A DNA stretch of 40,397 bases. Source: CAZTDD01 sp964612675. Its GTDB lineage: Bacteria > Hinthialibacterota > Hinthialibacteria > Hinthialibacterales > JAKPRU01. The stretch is from contig CAZTDD010000055.1 in NCBI GenBank assembly GCA_964612675.1, positions 1-40,397 of the forward strand. The letters run 5' to 3'. Shown here piece by piece: positions 6,691 to 15,273 of this stretch. Within the stretch, counting starts at the first letter, position 1. Each line of letters starts with the position of its first letter. Under the pieces are notes generated by a model. The model was given only the letters and a program-made list of their open reading frames with translations, did not search any database and had not been told where the DNA came from. Both the position numbers and the translations under genes were made by a program.

Positions 6691-8727
6691 ATGATTCCCG
6701 GGTCTGCGATTACCATGCTGCGAATTCTTGTTTTTGTACTTTTCGTACCATTGCCGGTCTGGTCTGGAATTGCGGTTCTCTATACGGAGGACGGTGCTCC
6801 ACAAACAAGAGACGCATCGCAACCGGTCCGGTACCGCGTCGATGACGGTACGCTGGGCGATCTGAGCCGTGAAGAGGTTTTGGAACGTCTGGAATCCGCG
6901 TTCGAAGTGTGGCGGAGTGTAGATACCGCGTCTATCGAGATCGCTCCGGTTGAGCCACTCGGTGAAGATGTGACATGGGGCAGCTACAACAAGTATAAGA
7001 TCCAGGATGTCGTCATTCTTGACGAAGAAGGCACTCTGATCAACTACATGTTCGGTTCACCGACGGCTGTCGATGCCTACACCTCCTGGTATTTTAATCG
7101 CGGCACGCTCGAGGCTGCCTGCATTATTCTGAATGGGAAAGCGGGCGGACACGAGAAAGACTGCATGATCCACGAAATCGGTCACGCGTTGGGGTTGGCG
7201 CACTACGATACTCCACGCGCACCCGGCCCGGGGCCGATTATGTCTTACAATCCCAATCGAGTCGCCGGATTGTCGTGGGATGACCGGTTCACATTGAGTT
7301 GGTTTTACCCTGCGCCGGAGACTTTCCCTTTCTGCGGCTCTTTGGCGGGCCGAGTCGTCGATTGGAAAGGAACTCCCGTTCCCGGAGGAATTGTGACCGC
7401 TCAACGTACGGACAATCCAAATGTCGTCGTTTCATCGTTATCCAGAGGAGCGGGAAAGAAAAACGGATCGTTTCTTTTTCCACTATTGCCCGCCGGTGAG
7501 TACAAAGTTCATTTGGATCCAATCCCCAACTATTACGGGCGTCGCGGTGGACCGCAGGTATACGGCTCTGAGTATTACTGGCGCGACCCGCGCGATTACC
7601 AGATTCCCGCCGAGTCGTATAGCGGCATGGCGGAAAGCGCTTCTTGGGTCGGGGATCCTGCACCGCAAGCGGCGACAGTCACAGTAGAAGCCGTCACTGC
7701 GGAACATATCGCGCTCGTTCGGAACCTAACGCTGCAGAGCTGGGGAGAGGCAACACAGGTTCATGACCTGAATTTCCACTCGCCGCTCGATTATCCTTAT
7801 CCACCCATCGGTACGATTCGCGGACAGAGTTTTGTTGCTCGTGGAAGCGAAATCACGGATGCGGCGTTGTTTTTCCATGGCAACACCGATAATGCACACG
7901 GTCGACTATTCCTCTGGGCTGCCAACGGGAAAGGCGATCCCGATTCAGCGAAATCGGTTTGGGAAAAGAAGGGAATCGCTTTCCGTGACGCGCGCCTGGG
8001 AGTCTCATTCGATCCTCCGCTTCGTGTTGAGCCTGGTGGCCGGTATTTTCTCGGTTCGGAAGTCGCCGCCGATTTCCGCATTTACGCAAAAGAGAATGAT
8101 TACCGCCAGGGCCGCCTGCGATGGGGACGCTCGCTGGAAAACGAAACCGGCTACTATGACGCCCGCTTTTTGGTGCGGTACAAGAGTCCGAAACAGGAAT
8201 CCGCCGAGTTGCCTTCCTGTGAGCCGGATACGGTTCGACAATTCACTTCGAGAGAAGACGGACGATGGGCGTTTGATGCACTTCCGCAGGAGGGGATCGC
8301 ATTGCTTCAACCGTTTCGGGCCAAAGGGGAGAAACTCAGACGTGTTGGGTTGTTGGTTGCGATCGAGGAGAATGTCACGCAGGACATACACGTAGCCGTT
8401 GTGCACCTGGATTCGCTCGAACCTGCCGGTTCGGCGTCAGTCTCAATGAAATGGGAGGTGCCATCCGTCCTTCCTCAATACCTGATCTGTGAATTCGACC
8501 CGCCCGTCGAGACTATTCCCGGAGAGGAATACGGTATTCTTCTCTCGTGCGATTCCGGAAGAGGAAAGTACTTGCTGAGCCTTGAAAAGGCCCTTGAGAA
8601 CCCATGTTCTCTTCAGGTGGTCCACACGAATGGAGGACGATCGGAACTCAGCGGCCTCGCACTGACATCCTTTTTGGACTGGCAGGAGAGTGGGAACGAC
8701 TCCGGTGTTGATTGGCGCGAGAAGTGA
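6691..8727 (+). CDS. secreted matrixin-like zinc metalloprotease with Ig-like domain
   Basis: Length 678 residues from ATG 6691; ATG 6715 (MLRILVFVLF...) is an equally possible start giving a tighter signal peptide, and no clear ribosome-binding site separates them. After the signal peptide come a helix-rich catalytic domain and the metzincin zinc site HEIGHALGLAH (about residues 161-171) with a Met-turn PIMSYNP about 15 residues later. These two together define a matrixin-type peptidase. From about residue 213 follows a carboxypeptidase-regulatory-like beta-sandwich (GSLAGRVVDWKGTPVPGG, continuing into a FLFPLLPAGEYKV strand), and a long beta-rich remainder with two similar segments that may be jelly-roll domains. 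Predicted to act outside the cell on proteins. It ends two bases before the convergent gene at 8729. Confidence 0.88.
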   Translation: MIPGSAITMLRILVFVLFVPLPVWSGIAVLYTEDGAPQTRDASQPVRYRVDDGTLGDLSREEVLERLESAFEVWRSVDTASIEIAPVEPLGEDVTWGSYNKYKIQDVVILDEEGTLINYMFGSPTAVDAYTSWYFNRGTLEAACIILNGKAGGHEKDCMIHEIGHALGLAHYDTPRAPGPGPIMSYNPNRVAGLSWDDRFTLSWFYPAPETFPFCGSLAGRVVDWKGTPVPGGIVTAQRTDNPNVVVSSLSRGAGKKNGSFLFPLLPAGEYKVHLDPIPNYYGRRGGPQVYGSEYYWRDPRDYQIPAESYSGMAESASWVGDPAPQAATVTVEAVTAEHIALVRNLTLQSWGEATQVHDLNFHSPLDYPYPPIGTIRGQSFVARGSEITDAALFFHGNTDNAHGRLFLWAANGKGDPDSAKSVWEKKGIAFRDARLGVSFDPPLRVEPGGRYFLGSEVAADFRIYAKENDYRQGRLRWGRSLENETGYYDARFLVRYKSPKQESAELPSCEPDTVRQFTSREDGRWAFDALPQEGIALLQPFRAKGEKLRRVGLLVAIEENVTQDIHVAVVHLDSLEPAGSASVSMKWEVPSVLPQYLICEFDPPVETIPGEEYGILLSCDSGRGKYLLSLEKALENPCSLQVVHTNGGRSELSGLALTSFLDWQESGNDSGVDWREK

Positions 8728-8728
8728 T

Positions 8729-9793
8729 CTATTCGCGTCGCTCCAGTCGCTCGATAACGGCCATCATAAGCAACGGCCACGCGATGGTGGCGTCCGCGAA
8801 AACCTCGGCGAAGCGCCCGCCCTCTTCCCGCGGGACGAACTTGCCCCAGGAGACTCCTTCGGAATAGGTGCATCCGGACAAACCGCCCCAATGAACCGGT
8901 TCCGGGCAAATGCGGACACCATAGCGAAATCGAAGCGGTTCATAGCAAACCCCGCGCTCACGGCGCTGAATGACATCCGCATACGGACCCATCTGCTGCG
9001 CCCAGTTGCGGGGAACGCCTCCCCCGATGGTGAAAATTCCCAGCCGTTCCGAGTCGACCAGGAAACGGTTGTAGGCTTCGAAATCGAGGAACGGATTGAA
9101 TTGCAAAGGCGGTTTGTTTTCTTCTGTTCGCGAATCGTTGTGGAGTTGGAAACAGATCCCGATCTCACTGTCGGTGAAAGCCGGGATGAACACCGGGACG
9201 TCATGCTTCGCCGCCACGGTGAGAATGCCGGGCCCCATATCCCGGTCGATCATGTATTCGGCTACATCCCGGCATATCCTGTGGCTGCAAAGGACCTTAT
9301 CATCTGGATACGATCCGAGAACCTCGCGCATAATTTCCTCGGTGTAGTCGAGATTGGTCTCCAATTCCACGGAATCGTACACTCGGTTATAGCCGACCTT
9401 GTACATCTGCGCGTCATCCAGATCAGGTCGGTGTTTGAAGTGGACCTTCCCGGCGGTTTCGACGAGCCCGTGACAAATCAGGGCGCCGGTGCTGACGACA
9501 GCCTGAATCATTCCGGACGAGATCATCTTGCAGACGATGAGGCCCATTTTGGCAACCGTCATTGCGCCCGACAAAGTACACACCACACGGCATTTCGGAT
9601 CCCGCACCATTGTTTCGAGCACATCGGCCGCTTCGCCCAATCGCCGCCCGCCAAATGCGGTTTTCGACATCGCTCTCACCAGCTCATCGAAGGAGTAAAT
9701 ATTGTCCGGATCGAGAGCCGCTAAGGGTTCCAATTTGTCCTGGAACCCGTCTCCAAAATCTTTCATGGATCGCACAGACCGTGATTCTCGCAC
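8729..9793 (-). CDS. deoxyhypusine synthase family protein
   Basis: NAD-dependent enzyme family that transfers the 4-aminobutyl group of spermidine. The 354-residue protein starts at GTG 9793, about ten bases after AGGAG; ATG 9766 is an alternative. Family landmarks: VVCTLSGAMTVAKMG (NAD-binding region), ICHGLVETAG, VPVFIPAFTDSEIG, the GGGVPRNW segment and the active-site lysine motif SEGVSWGKF near residue 325. In archaea and eukaryotes the target is eIF5A; bacteria lack that substrate, so bacterial homologues are thought to work on small polyamines (for example homospermidine-type chemistry) or other targets. No polyamine gene is nearby. Assignment to the family is firm, the reaction is not. 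Confidence 0.9.
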   Translation of the reverse strand: MRESRSVRSMKDFGDGFQDKLEPLAALDPDNIYSFDELVRAMSKTAFGGRRLGEAADVLETMVRDPKCRVVCTLSGAMTVAKMGLIVCKMISSGMIQAVVSTGALICHGLVETAGKVHFKHRPDLDDAQMYKVGYNRVYDSVELETNLDYTEEIMREVLGSYPDDKVLCSHRICRDVAEYMIDRDMGPGILTVAAKHDVPVFIPAFTDSEIGICFQLHNDSRTEENKPPLQFNPFLDFEAYNRFLVDSERLGIFTIGGGVPRNWAQQMGPYADVIQRRERGVCYEPLRFRYGVRICPEPVHWGGLSGCTYSEGVSWGKFVPREEGGRFAEVFADATIAWPLLMMAVIERLERRE

Positions 9794-9844
9794 TGTTCTT
9801 TTCTCCTATAACACCGCTCTTTTTGGGCGATCGGTGTCTTTCAT

Positions 9845-9985
9845 TCTAAATCCGGCAGTAGCGCTCGGGTTTATCCCGGGCGATTTGGTTCGTCCGAGAT
9901 AAACTCGGATGCCTGTCATGTGCTTCATCTACTGTCATCGCAACCAGTTAACGCTCTGTCTCTACTTCGAACTGCCGTTTTTAGG
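9845..9985. mobile_element. 141-bp MITE, IS1380-like ends
   Basis: Ends TCTAAATCCGGCAGT (9845-9859) and ACTGCCGTTTTTAGG (9971-9985) form an imperfect 15-bp terminal inverted repeat. The element is flanked by a perfect 5-bp direct repeat TTCAT (9840-9844 and 9986-9990), the footprint of transposition. Inside are hairpins (CTCGGGTTTATC... / ...GATAAACTCGG, about 9864-9908) but no coding frame. The ends match those of the element at 31422 and resemble the outer end of the IS1380-type element at 39150. The remaining gap 9991-10134 shows nothing else supportable. Confidence 0.85.
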
Positions 9986-10134
9986 TTCATTCCGATTCTG
10001 CAATGACAGTTCCTTAAAAAAAGGGTACCATATTCGTCGTTCGGAGCTATGGAGGGGGTTGTTTCTCGGGGATTTCTGTGAAAAGAGCACAAGCACGTGA
10101 GCAAGGCACAAAGTCAAGACAAGCGCCTACTCCG

Positions 10135-11130
10135 TCACGATTTACGCGCGACACATAACAACGAAACACCTACGGGCAATTTCCAACATTGCAGCCATCT
10201 CGCCTCTGCCGAGAAGATCAATTTCAGAAGATCATTCAAACGTCCCGGTTTTGTCATCGTGAAATCGGACCGCACTGTATCCTCATCCACCTGCCTTCCC
10301 GATAGACGGCGTGCCAGGCGAATCAGCGCGACAACCGGAAACAGCACGGTGTTGAAATAGGTCCTGTACACGAGACCCAGACCGGCGGACTCGATTCTCC
10401 GTTCTAATTCTCCCGTGCGGTACCGTCGCACATGGCGACTGATCAGATCCTGATTTCCCCACAGCCACGGGTGAGCAGGCACAGTGACACACAAATATCC
10501 GCCCGGCCGGAGAACTCTCGCGGATTCGACCAATACGCTCTCGTCATCCTGGGTATGTTCGAGAAGGTCGAAAAGGGTTACCAAATCCAGCGACTCGTCG
10601 GCAACCGGAAGACAACCGGCTTCTCCTTGTATCAGCCGTCCGTGTGCGGATTCGCGTGAGAAGAATAATGCAGACGACTCTCGATCGCATCCGAAAACCT
10701 CGCCGTATCGTTCCAGAAAAGGAAGCATTACTCCGCTGCCAATGCCGACGTCCAAAACCCTTCGCCTTGCTGTTTTCAGCCCCCTCTGTATCTCCCCTAC
10801 TCGGCCACGCGAGCGTGGCCCGCTTGGGGGAGAATACGCTGCAGACACGCTCGTTTCTTTTCCTCCCCCGAGATCGGGGGAGGTTAGGAGGGGGTTGAGA
10901 TCCGTTCCGCTCACTTTTTGCGACGCCGTCAATCTTGAGGGAGACTTCTTTTTCCGATCGATATGCGATTCTGTCGCTGTCTCGACTGATGCGCTCTTGC
11001 CCGGAGCGGTATCGAGTGGATCGGGTGAGAAAAATCGGTCCAGGACGGTGAGAATGATTTTTCGCCGACCGAGAAACCACCAATGCTCTCGTTCGATGTG
11101 GCTGTATTCCTCGTAAAAGTCCTGTCGCAT
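10135..11130 (-). CDS. class I SAM-dependent methyltransferase carrying an in-frame repeat insertion
   Basis: 331 residues. The N-terminus (IEREHWWFLGRRKIILTVLDRFF) and the motif-I strand VLDVGIGSG (about 125-133) are typical of small-molecule or lipid methyltransferases, as are the acidic loop GCDRE, LFDLLEHTQDDE and the ARVLRPGGYLCVTVPA strand. In relatives the DRFF helix and VLDVG are usually separated by a short linker; here about 90 residues intervene. The part from about residue 78 to 118 is encoded by a dispersed palindromic DNA repeat (10776-10898) and is low-complexity (Pro/Gly/Arg-rich). The frame is intact on both sides, so the protein may still be made with a long extra loop. Target unknown; a C-terminal amphipathic stretch suggests possible membrane association. 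Confidence 0.85.
   Translation of the reverse strand: MRQDFYEEYSHIEREHWWFLGRRKIILTVLDRFFSPDPLDTAPGKSASVETATESHIDRKKKSPSRLTASQKVSGTDLNPLLTSPDLGGGKETSVSAAYSPPSGPRSRGRVGEIQRGLKTARRRVLDVGIGSGVMLPFLERYGEVFGCDRESSALFFSRESAHGRLIQGEAGCLPVADESLDLVTLFDLLEHTQDDESVLVESARVLRPGGYLCVTVPAHPWLWGNQDLISRHVRRYRTGELERRIESAGLGLVYRTYFNTVLFPVVALIRLARRLSGRQVDEDTVRSDFTMTKPGRLNDLLKLIFSAEARWLQCWKLPVGVSLLCVARKS
10776..10898. repeat. GC-rich palindromic repeat element inside the methyltransferase gene
   Basis: About 123 bp (41 codons). Its arms CAGCCCCCTCTGTATCTCCCC (split over 10777-10797) and GGGGAGGTTAGGAGGGGGTTG (10877-10897) pair imperfectly, about 16 of 21 positions. Internal hairpins: GGCCACGC/GCGTGGCC (10803-10820), CCCCCGA/TCGGGGG (10865-10880), and a longer pairing of TTGGGGGAG with CTCCCCCGA. 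One arm is shared with the intergenic copies at 3869, 5083 and 5240. The insertion keeps the reading frame open. Confidence 0.7.
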
Positions 11131-11233
11131 AGTAGCAGCCGGGTACCGCGATGTACGTTTCGGTAGTGTTCACAAAGTGTAGCACATATGGGGAAGAGCT
11201 CGCTGCAGGAAGGGAGTTGCGGCAGCGGTGGCT

Positions 11234-11274
11234 AAAAAAACAACCGGCCGGGCTGTTGAAGGCCCGGCCGGTTG
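11234..11274 (-). terminator. intrinsic terminator of nifJ
   Basis: On the minus strand a perfect 13-bp stem CAACCGGCCGGGC / GCCCGGCCGGTTG with an 8-base loop is followed by seven T. It lies about 20 bases after the nifJ stop codon. Confidence 0.92.
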
Positions 11275-11294
11275 TGTGTCGCCGTTCGGTTGGA

Positions 11295-14200
11295 CTATTT
11301 CTCTTCCTCGACCTGTTTCACACTGTAATCCATGTTGGCCAACTGTTCATAGATGTGCCAACGTTTCGATACGTCCTTTTGGCCGAGATCCAGCAGACGC
11401 TTGGCTTCGTCCGGCTTGCTCTTGGTGAGCATGCGGAACCGGGTCTGCTGATAGGCGAAGTCCTTGTAGGTGATTGTCGGAGGTTTGGAATCCAACTTCA
11501 GAGGATTCTTTCCTTCTTCCAGAAGGGCCGGGTTGAAACGATACAGAGGCCAGTGACCGCATTCCACGGCCGCTTTGTGCGTATCCATACCGGCGGTCAT
11601 GTTGATGCCTTGAGCGATACAGTGACTGTACGCAATGACCAAACTCGGTCCATCATAGGCTTCCGCTTCGACGAAAGCGCGAATGGTTTGAAGATCGCTC
11701 GCGCCCATGGCAATTTGTGCCACATAGATGTTGCCGTAGGTCATCGAGATCATGCCAAGGTCTTTCTTGGGCAGCGGTTTACCGGCTGCCGCGAATTTGG
11801 CCACCGCGGCGCGCGGGGTTGCTTTCGATGCCTGACCGCCTGTGTTGCTGTACACTTCGCTGTCGAGGACAAGGACGTTCACGTTCCGGCCGGATGCCAG
11901 GACGTGGTCCAGGCCGCCGTAGCCGATGTCGTACGCCCAGCCGTCACCACCGACGATCCATACACTTTTCTTAACAAGGTAGTCGGCCACAGCGAGCAGA
12001 TTTTTGGCGTCTTCGCTGCCCATTCCGGCGAGTTTCTCTTTGAGCTGCGCCACGCGCCGGCGTTGTTCCGCAATGCCCAACTCACTGGACTGATCGGCGT
12101 TCAGAATGCCTTCCACCAATTCCGACCCGATTTGACCGTTCACCCGAGTCAGGAGCTCACTCGCATATTCCTTCTGTTTGTCGAGTGTCAACCGGAAACC
12201 GAAACCGAATTCCGCATTGTCCTCGAAGAGTGAATTCGACCACGCCGGGCCACGGCCTTCCTGGTTTACCGTCCATGGTGTTGTAGGCAGGTTGCCGCCG
12301 TAAATCGATGAGCATCCCGTTGCGTTAGCGATAATCGCGCGATCTCCAAAGAGACGGCTCAGCAACTGGACATACGGAGTTTCACCGCATCCCGAGCACG
12401 CTCCCGAGTACTCGAACAACGGTTCGAGCAAGGCCGCCCCTTTGACGGTGTTGACCTTGAGAGCGGTCCGATCGTACGTCGGGATTCCCAGGAAGAAGTC
12501 GTAATTCTCGCGCTCGCTTTCACGCAGCGGGAATTGCGGTGCCATGTTGATTGCTTTCCTGTCCGGATTCTGTTTGTCTTTCCCCGGGCATGTGTGGACG
12601 CACGCCCCGCATCCCGTACAGTCTTCCGGAGCGACCTGGATCGTGAACTTCTTTCCTTTGTAGTCCTTTCCTTTCGCGTCGGTCGACTTGAAGGTCGAAG
12701 GGGCGTTGTCGAGAAGGGCCGGATCGTAGATGCGCATCCGGATGGTTGCGTGGGGACATACGATGGTGCATTTGCCGCACTGGATACAAATATCCGGTTC
12801 CCACACGGGAATCTCGAGCGCGATGTTCCGTTTTTCCCACCGTGTAGTCGCAGTTGGAAACGTTCCGTCATCCGGGAACTTGCTCACCGGGATATTGTCA
12901 CCGTCTCCGGCGATGATCGGAGCCGTAACCTCCTGGACGAATTCCGGCGCTTCCTCCGGTACCACCGGCGGCATTTCGATGTCGCTGGTGGGATGATCCG
13001 TATAGTCGATCTTGTGCATGTTTTCAAGCGCATGGTCGACCGCATTGAAGTTCATCTTGACGATTTCATCGCCCTTCGCACCGTATGTTTTCTTAATGGC
13101 ATCCTTGATCGAGGCGATGGCTTCGTCGCGTGGAAGAACGCCCGAAATGGCAAAGAAACAGGTCTGCATAATGGTATTGATTCGCTGACCCATCCCGGTG
13201 TCTTTCGCCACCTTGTATGCATCGACTACATAGAACTGGATCTTCTTATCGATGATCTGCTGTTGTACCTTGCGGGGCATCTTGTCCCAGGTCTCTTCAG
13301 TCGGATATGGAGAATTGAGCAGGAAGGTCGCGCCCTCGACCGCATTCTTCAGCATGTCGTATTTCTCCAAAAAGACGAACTGATGACAGCCGATGAAACT
13401 TGCGGAATTCACGAGGTAAGTGGAGTGAATCGGCTCCGGTCCGAAACGCAAGTGCGAAACAGTGACCGAACCGGCCTTTCGGGAATCATAAACAAAATAC
13501 CCTTGGGCGAAATTGTCCGTTCCCTCACCGATAATCTTGATGCTGTTCTTGTTCGCCCCGACGGTTCCGTCCGCACCGAGACCGTAGAACAGGCAACGTG
13601 CGACGCTCTTGTCTTCAGTCATGAAAGTCGGGTCATAATCGAGACTGGAGTTGGTCACATCTTCGACGATACCAATTGTGAAGTGATTCTTTGGTTTGTC
13701 GTTTTTGAGTTCGTCAAAGACCCCTTTGACCATGGCCGGGGTAAATTCTTTCGAGGAGAGTCCGTATCGTCCTCCAACGATGGTGGGCATCTTATCGAAC
13801 GGAGCGATTCCTCTGCTTAGGGCTTCCGCGATGGATGTAATGACATCTTTATAGAGCGGTTCGCCGTCGGAACCCGGTTCCTTTGTCCTGTCGAGAACGG
13901 CAATCGACTTGACCGTTTTCGGCAGCGCTTTCATGAAATGTTCAACCGAGAAAGGCCGATAGAGGCGCACCTTGATGAGGCCAACCTTTTCGCCCTGTTT
14001 GTTCATATATTCCACCGCCTCATGAGCGGCTTCGGCACCGGACCCCATCAGCATGACAATCCGATCCGGTTCGGGATCGCCGAGGTAGTCGAACAGGCGA
14101 TACTGTCGGCCCACCACTGTCGCGAACTTGTCCATGGCCTTTTGGACGATGTCGGCGCATTTTTCATAGTAGGGATTCACCGTCTCACGGCATTGGAAGA

Positions 14201-14873
14201 ACACGTCGGGGTTTTGGGCCGATCCGCGAAGCACCGGCCGATCCGGAGAAAGAGCCCGAGCGCGATGTTTCCGTACCAGTTCGTCATCGATCATGGCCCG
14301 CAGATCGTCGTCCGACAATTCCTCCAACTTCTGGATCTCATTGGAGGAGCGGAACCCATCAAAGAAGTGAACGAAGGGGATACGGGAATCCAGACTGGCC
14401 GCCTGCGTAATGAGCGCCAGATCCATGATTTCCTGAATGGAGTTGGATGCCAGCAGTCCGAACCCTGTGCTGCGGCACGCCATCACGTCGCTGTGATCGC
14501 CGAAAATCGAAAGCGCGTGCGTCGCAACCGTTCGCGCCGATACGTGGAACACGGTCGGTGTCAGTTCGCCTGCGATCTTGAACATATTGGGAATCATCAA
14601 GAGCAGCCCCTGAGACGCCGTGAAGGTCGTCGTAAGCGATCCTGTCTGGAGCGCTCCGTGAACCGCGCCGGATGCTCCGCCTTCGCTCTGCATCTCGACC
14701 ACGACCGGCACTGTCCCCCAAATATTCTTCGCCCCTTCAGCCGACCATGCGTCGGCCCATTCGCCCATTGGCGACGACGGGGTGATCGGATAGATGGCGC
14801 ACACCTCGTTGGTCTTGTGCGCCACATAGGCCGCCGCCTGGTTTCCATCCATTGTGTTCATCTTACGAGCCAT
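11295..14873 (-). CDS. nifJ: pyruvate:ferredoxin (flavodoxin) oxidoreductase, single-chain
   Basis: Interconverts pyruvate + CoA and acetyl-CoA + CO2 with reduced ferredoxin or flavodoxin; cytosolic, oxygen-sensitive, central to anaerobic carbon metabolism. Length 1192 residues, the normal size of the fused homodimeric form. The N-terminal pyrimidine-binding domain begins MARKMNTMDGNQAAAYVAHK and contains YPITPSSPMGEWAD. Two ferredoxin-type clusters lie near residue 695 (CIQCGKCTIVCP) and 747 (CTGCGACVHTCP). The C-terminal TPP domain has CSGCGETPYVQLL, NATGCSSIYGGNLP and the TPP-metal segment GGDGWAYDIGYGG through SEVYSNTGGQASK. Start ATG 14873 has GGAGG upstream. It is a single-gene unit ending in a strong terminator. 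Confidence 0.97.
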   Translation of the reverse strand: MARKMNTMDGNQAAAYVAHKTNEVCAIYPITPSSPMGEWADAWSAEGAKNIWGTVPVVVEMQSEGGASGAVHGALQTGSLTTTFTASQGLLLMIPNMFKIAGELTPTVFHVSARTVATHALSIFGDHSDVMACRSTGFGLLASNSIQEIMDLALITQAASLDSRIPFVHFFDGFRSSNEIQKLEELSDDDLRAMIDDELVRKHRARALSPDRPVLRGSAQNPDVFFQCRETVNPYYEKCADIVQKAMDKFATVVGRQYRLFDYLGDPEPDRIVMLMGSGAEAAHEAVEYMNKQGEKVGLIKVRLYRPFSVEHFMKALPKTVKSIAVLDRTKEPGSDGEPLYKDVITSIAEALSRGIAPFDKMPTIVGGRYGLSSKEFTPAMVKGVFDELKNDKPKNHFTIGIVEDVTNSSLDYDPTFMTEDKSVARCLFYGLGADGTVGANKNSIKIIGEGTDNFAQGYFVYDSRKAGSVTVSHLRFGPEPIHSTYLVNSASFIGCHQFVFLEKYDMLKNAVEGATFLLNSPYPTEETWDKMPRKVQQQIIDKKIQFYVVDAYKVAKDTGMGQRINTIMQTCFFAISGVLPRDEAIASIKDAIKKTYGAKGDEIVKMNFNAVDHALENMHKIDYTDHPTSDIEMPPVVPEEAPEFVQEVTAPIIAGDGDNIPVSKFPDDGTFPTATTRWEKRNIALEIPVWEPDICIQCGKCTIVCPHATIRMRIYDPALLDNAPSTFKSTDAKGKDYKGKKFTIQVAPEDCTGCGACVHTCPGKDKQNPDRKAINMAPQFPLRESERENYDFFLGIPTYDRTALKVNTVKGAALLEPLFEYSGACSGCGETPYVQLLSRLFGDRAIIANATGCSSIYGGNLPTTPWTVNQEGRGPAWSNSLFEDNAEFGFGFRLTLDKQKEYASELLTRVNGQIGSELVEGILNADQSSELGIAEQRRRVAQLKEKLAGMGSEDAKNLLAVADYLVKKSVWIVGGDGWAYDIGYGGLDHVLASGRNVNVLVLDSEVYSNTGGQASKATPRAAVAKFAAAGKPLPKKDLGMISMTYGNIYVAQIAMGASDLQTIRAFVEAEAYDGPSLVIAYSHCIAQGINMTAGMDTHKAAVECGHWPLYRFNPALLEEGKNPLKLDSKPPTITYKDFAYQQTRFRMLTKSKPDEAKRLLDLGQKDVSKRWHIYEQLANMDYSVKQVEEEK

Positions 14874-15273
14874 TTATGAAACCTCCGTTATTCTTGGCGT
14901 AACACAACCATATTGAATACCCGTATTTGTGTGACCCGGCATCCGTCGGGATTGACGGGTCTGATTGGCCATATCGAGAAGCCGCAGTATTTCATAGACT
15001 GCAATGGCTCTCCCCGTAACGGCAACTCGCGCGACAAGCGCAACGAAAGCCGTTCCCCAGCTCAAACACCGTCACAACGACCCAATGCTGATTATGATTC
15101 GGTACCCCGATATTTCGGGAAGCCGCTTGCAGGAACAGGAGATCCGTGCCCCGGAACGACCGAGCGCCATCGCAGCTCTCCACTATACCAAACGTAAGCC
15201 GGGCACGGCAGGCTAACCACACCCGCTGCCTGCGGAAAAGCAGCGAAACGAACGCCCTCCCCGCTTGCGGGGT
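14874..15273. other. nifJ upstream region, no gene
   Basis: About 400 bases without a supportable gene. An inverted repeat ACACAA (14902-14907) / TTGTGT (14927-14932) lies 30-60 bases upstream of the nifJ start and could be a regulator site, but the spacing does not fit a standard Rex operator. A CCCCGC/GCGGGG hairpin (about 15253-15266) lies just after the stop codon of the next minus-strand gene and may act as its terminator, although no T-run follows. Confidence 0.4.

Noticed and set aside
5483..6694. 403-codon + strand frame opposite the Gfo/Idh/MocA gene
   Set aside because: Antisense shadow; the minus strand has Tat signal and Rossmann motifs.
8690..9724. 344-codon + strand frame opposite the deoxyhypusine synthase gene
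   Set aside because: Antisense shadow of a conserved protein.
12534..14879. Long open frames (428 and 313 codons) on the + strand opposite nifJ
   Set aside because: They are antisense shadows of a clearly coding nifJ, with no ribosome-binding site or recognisable protein.
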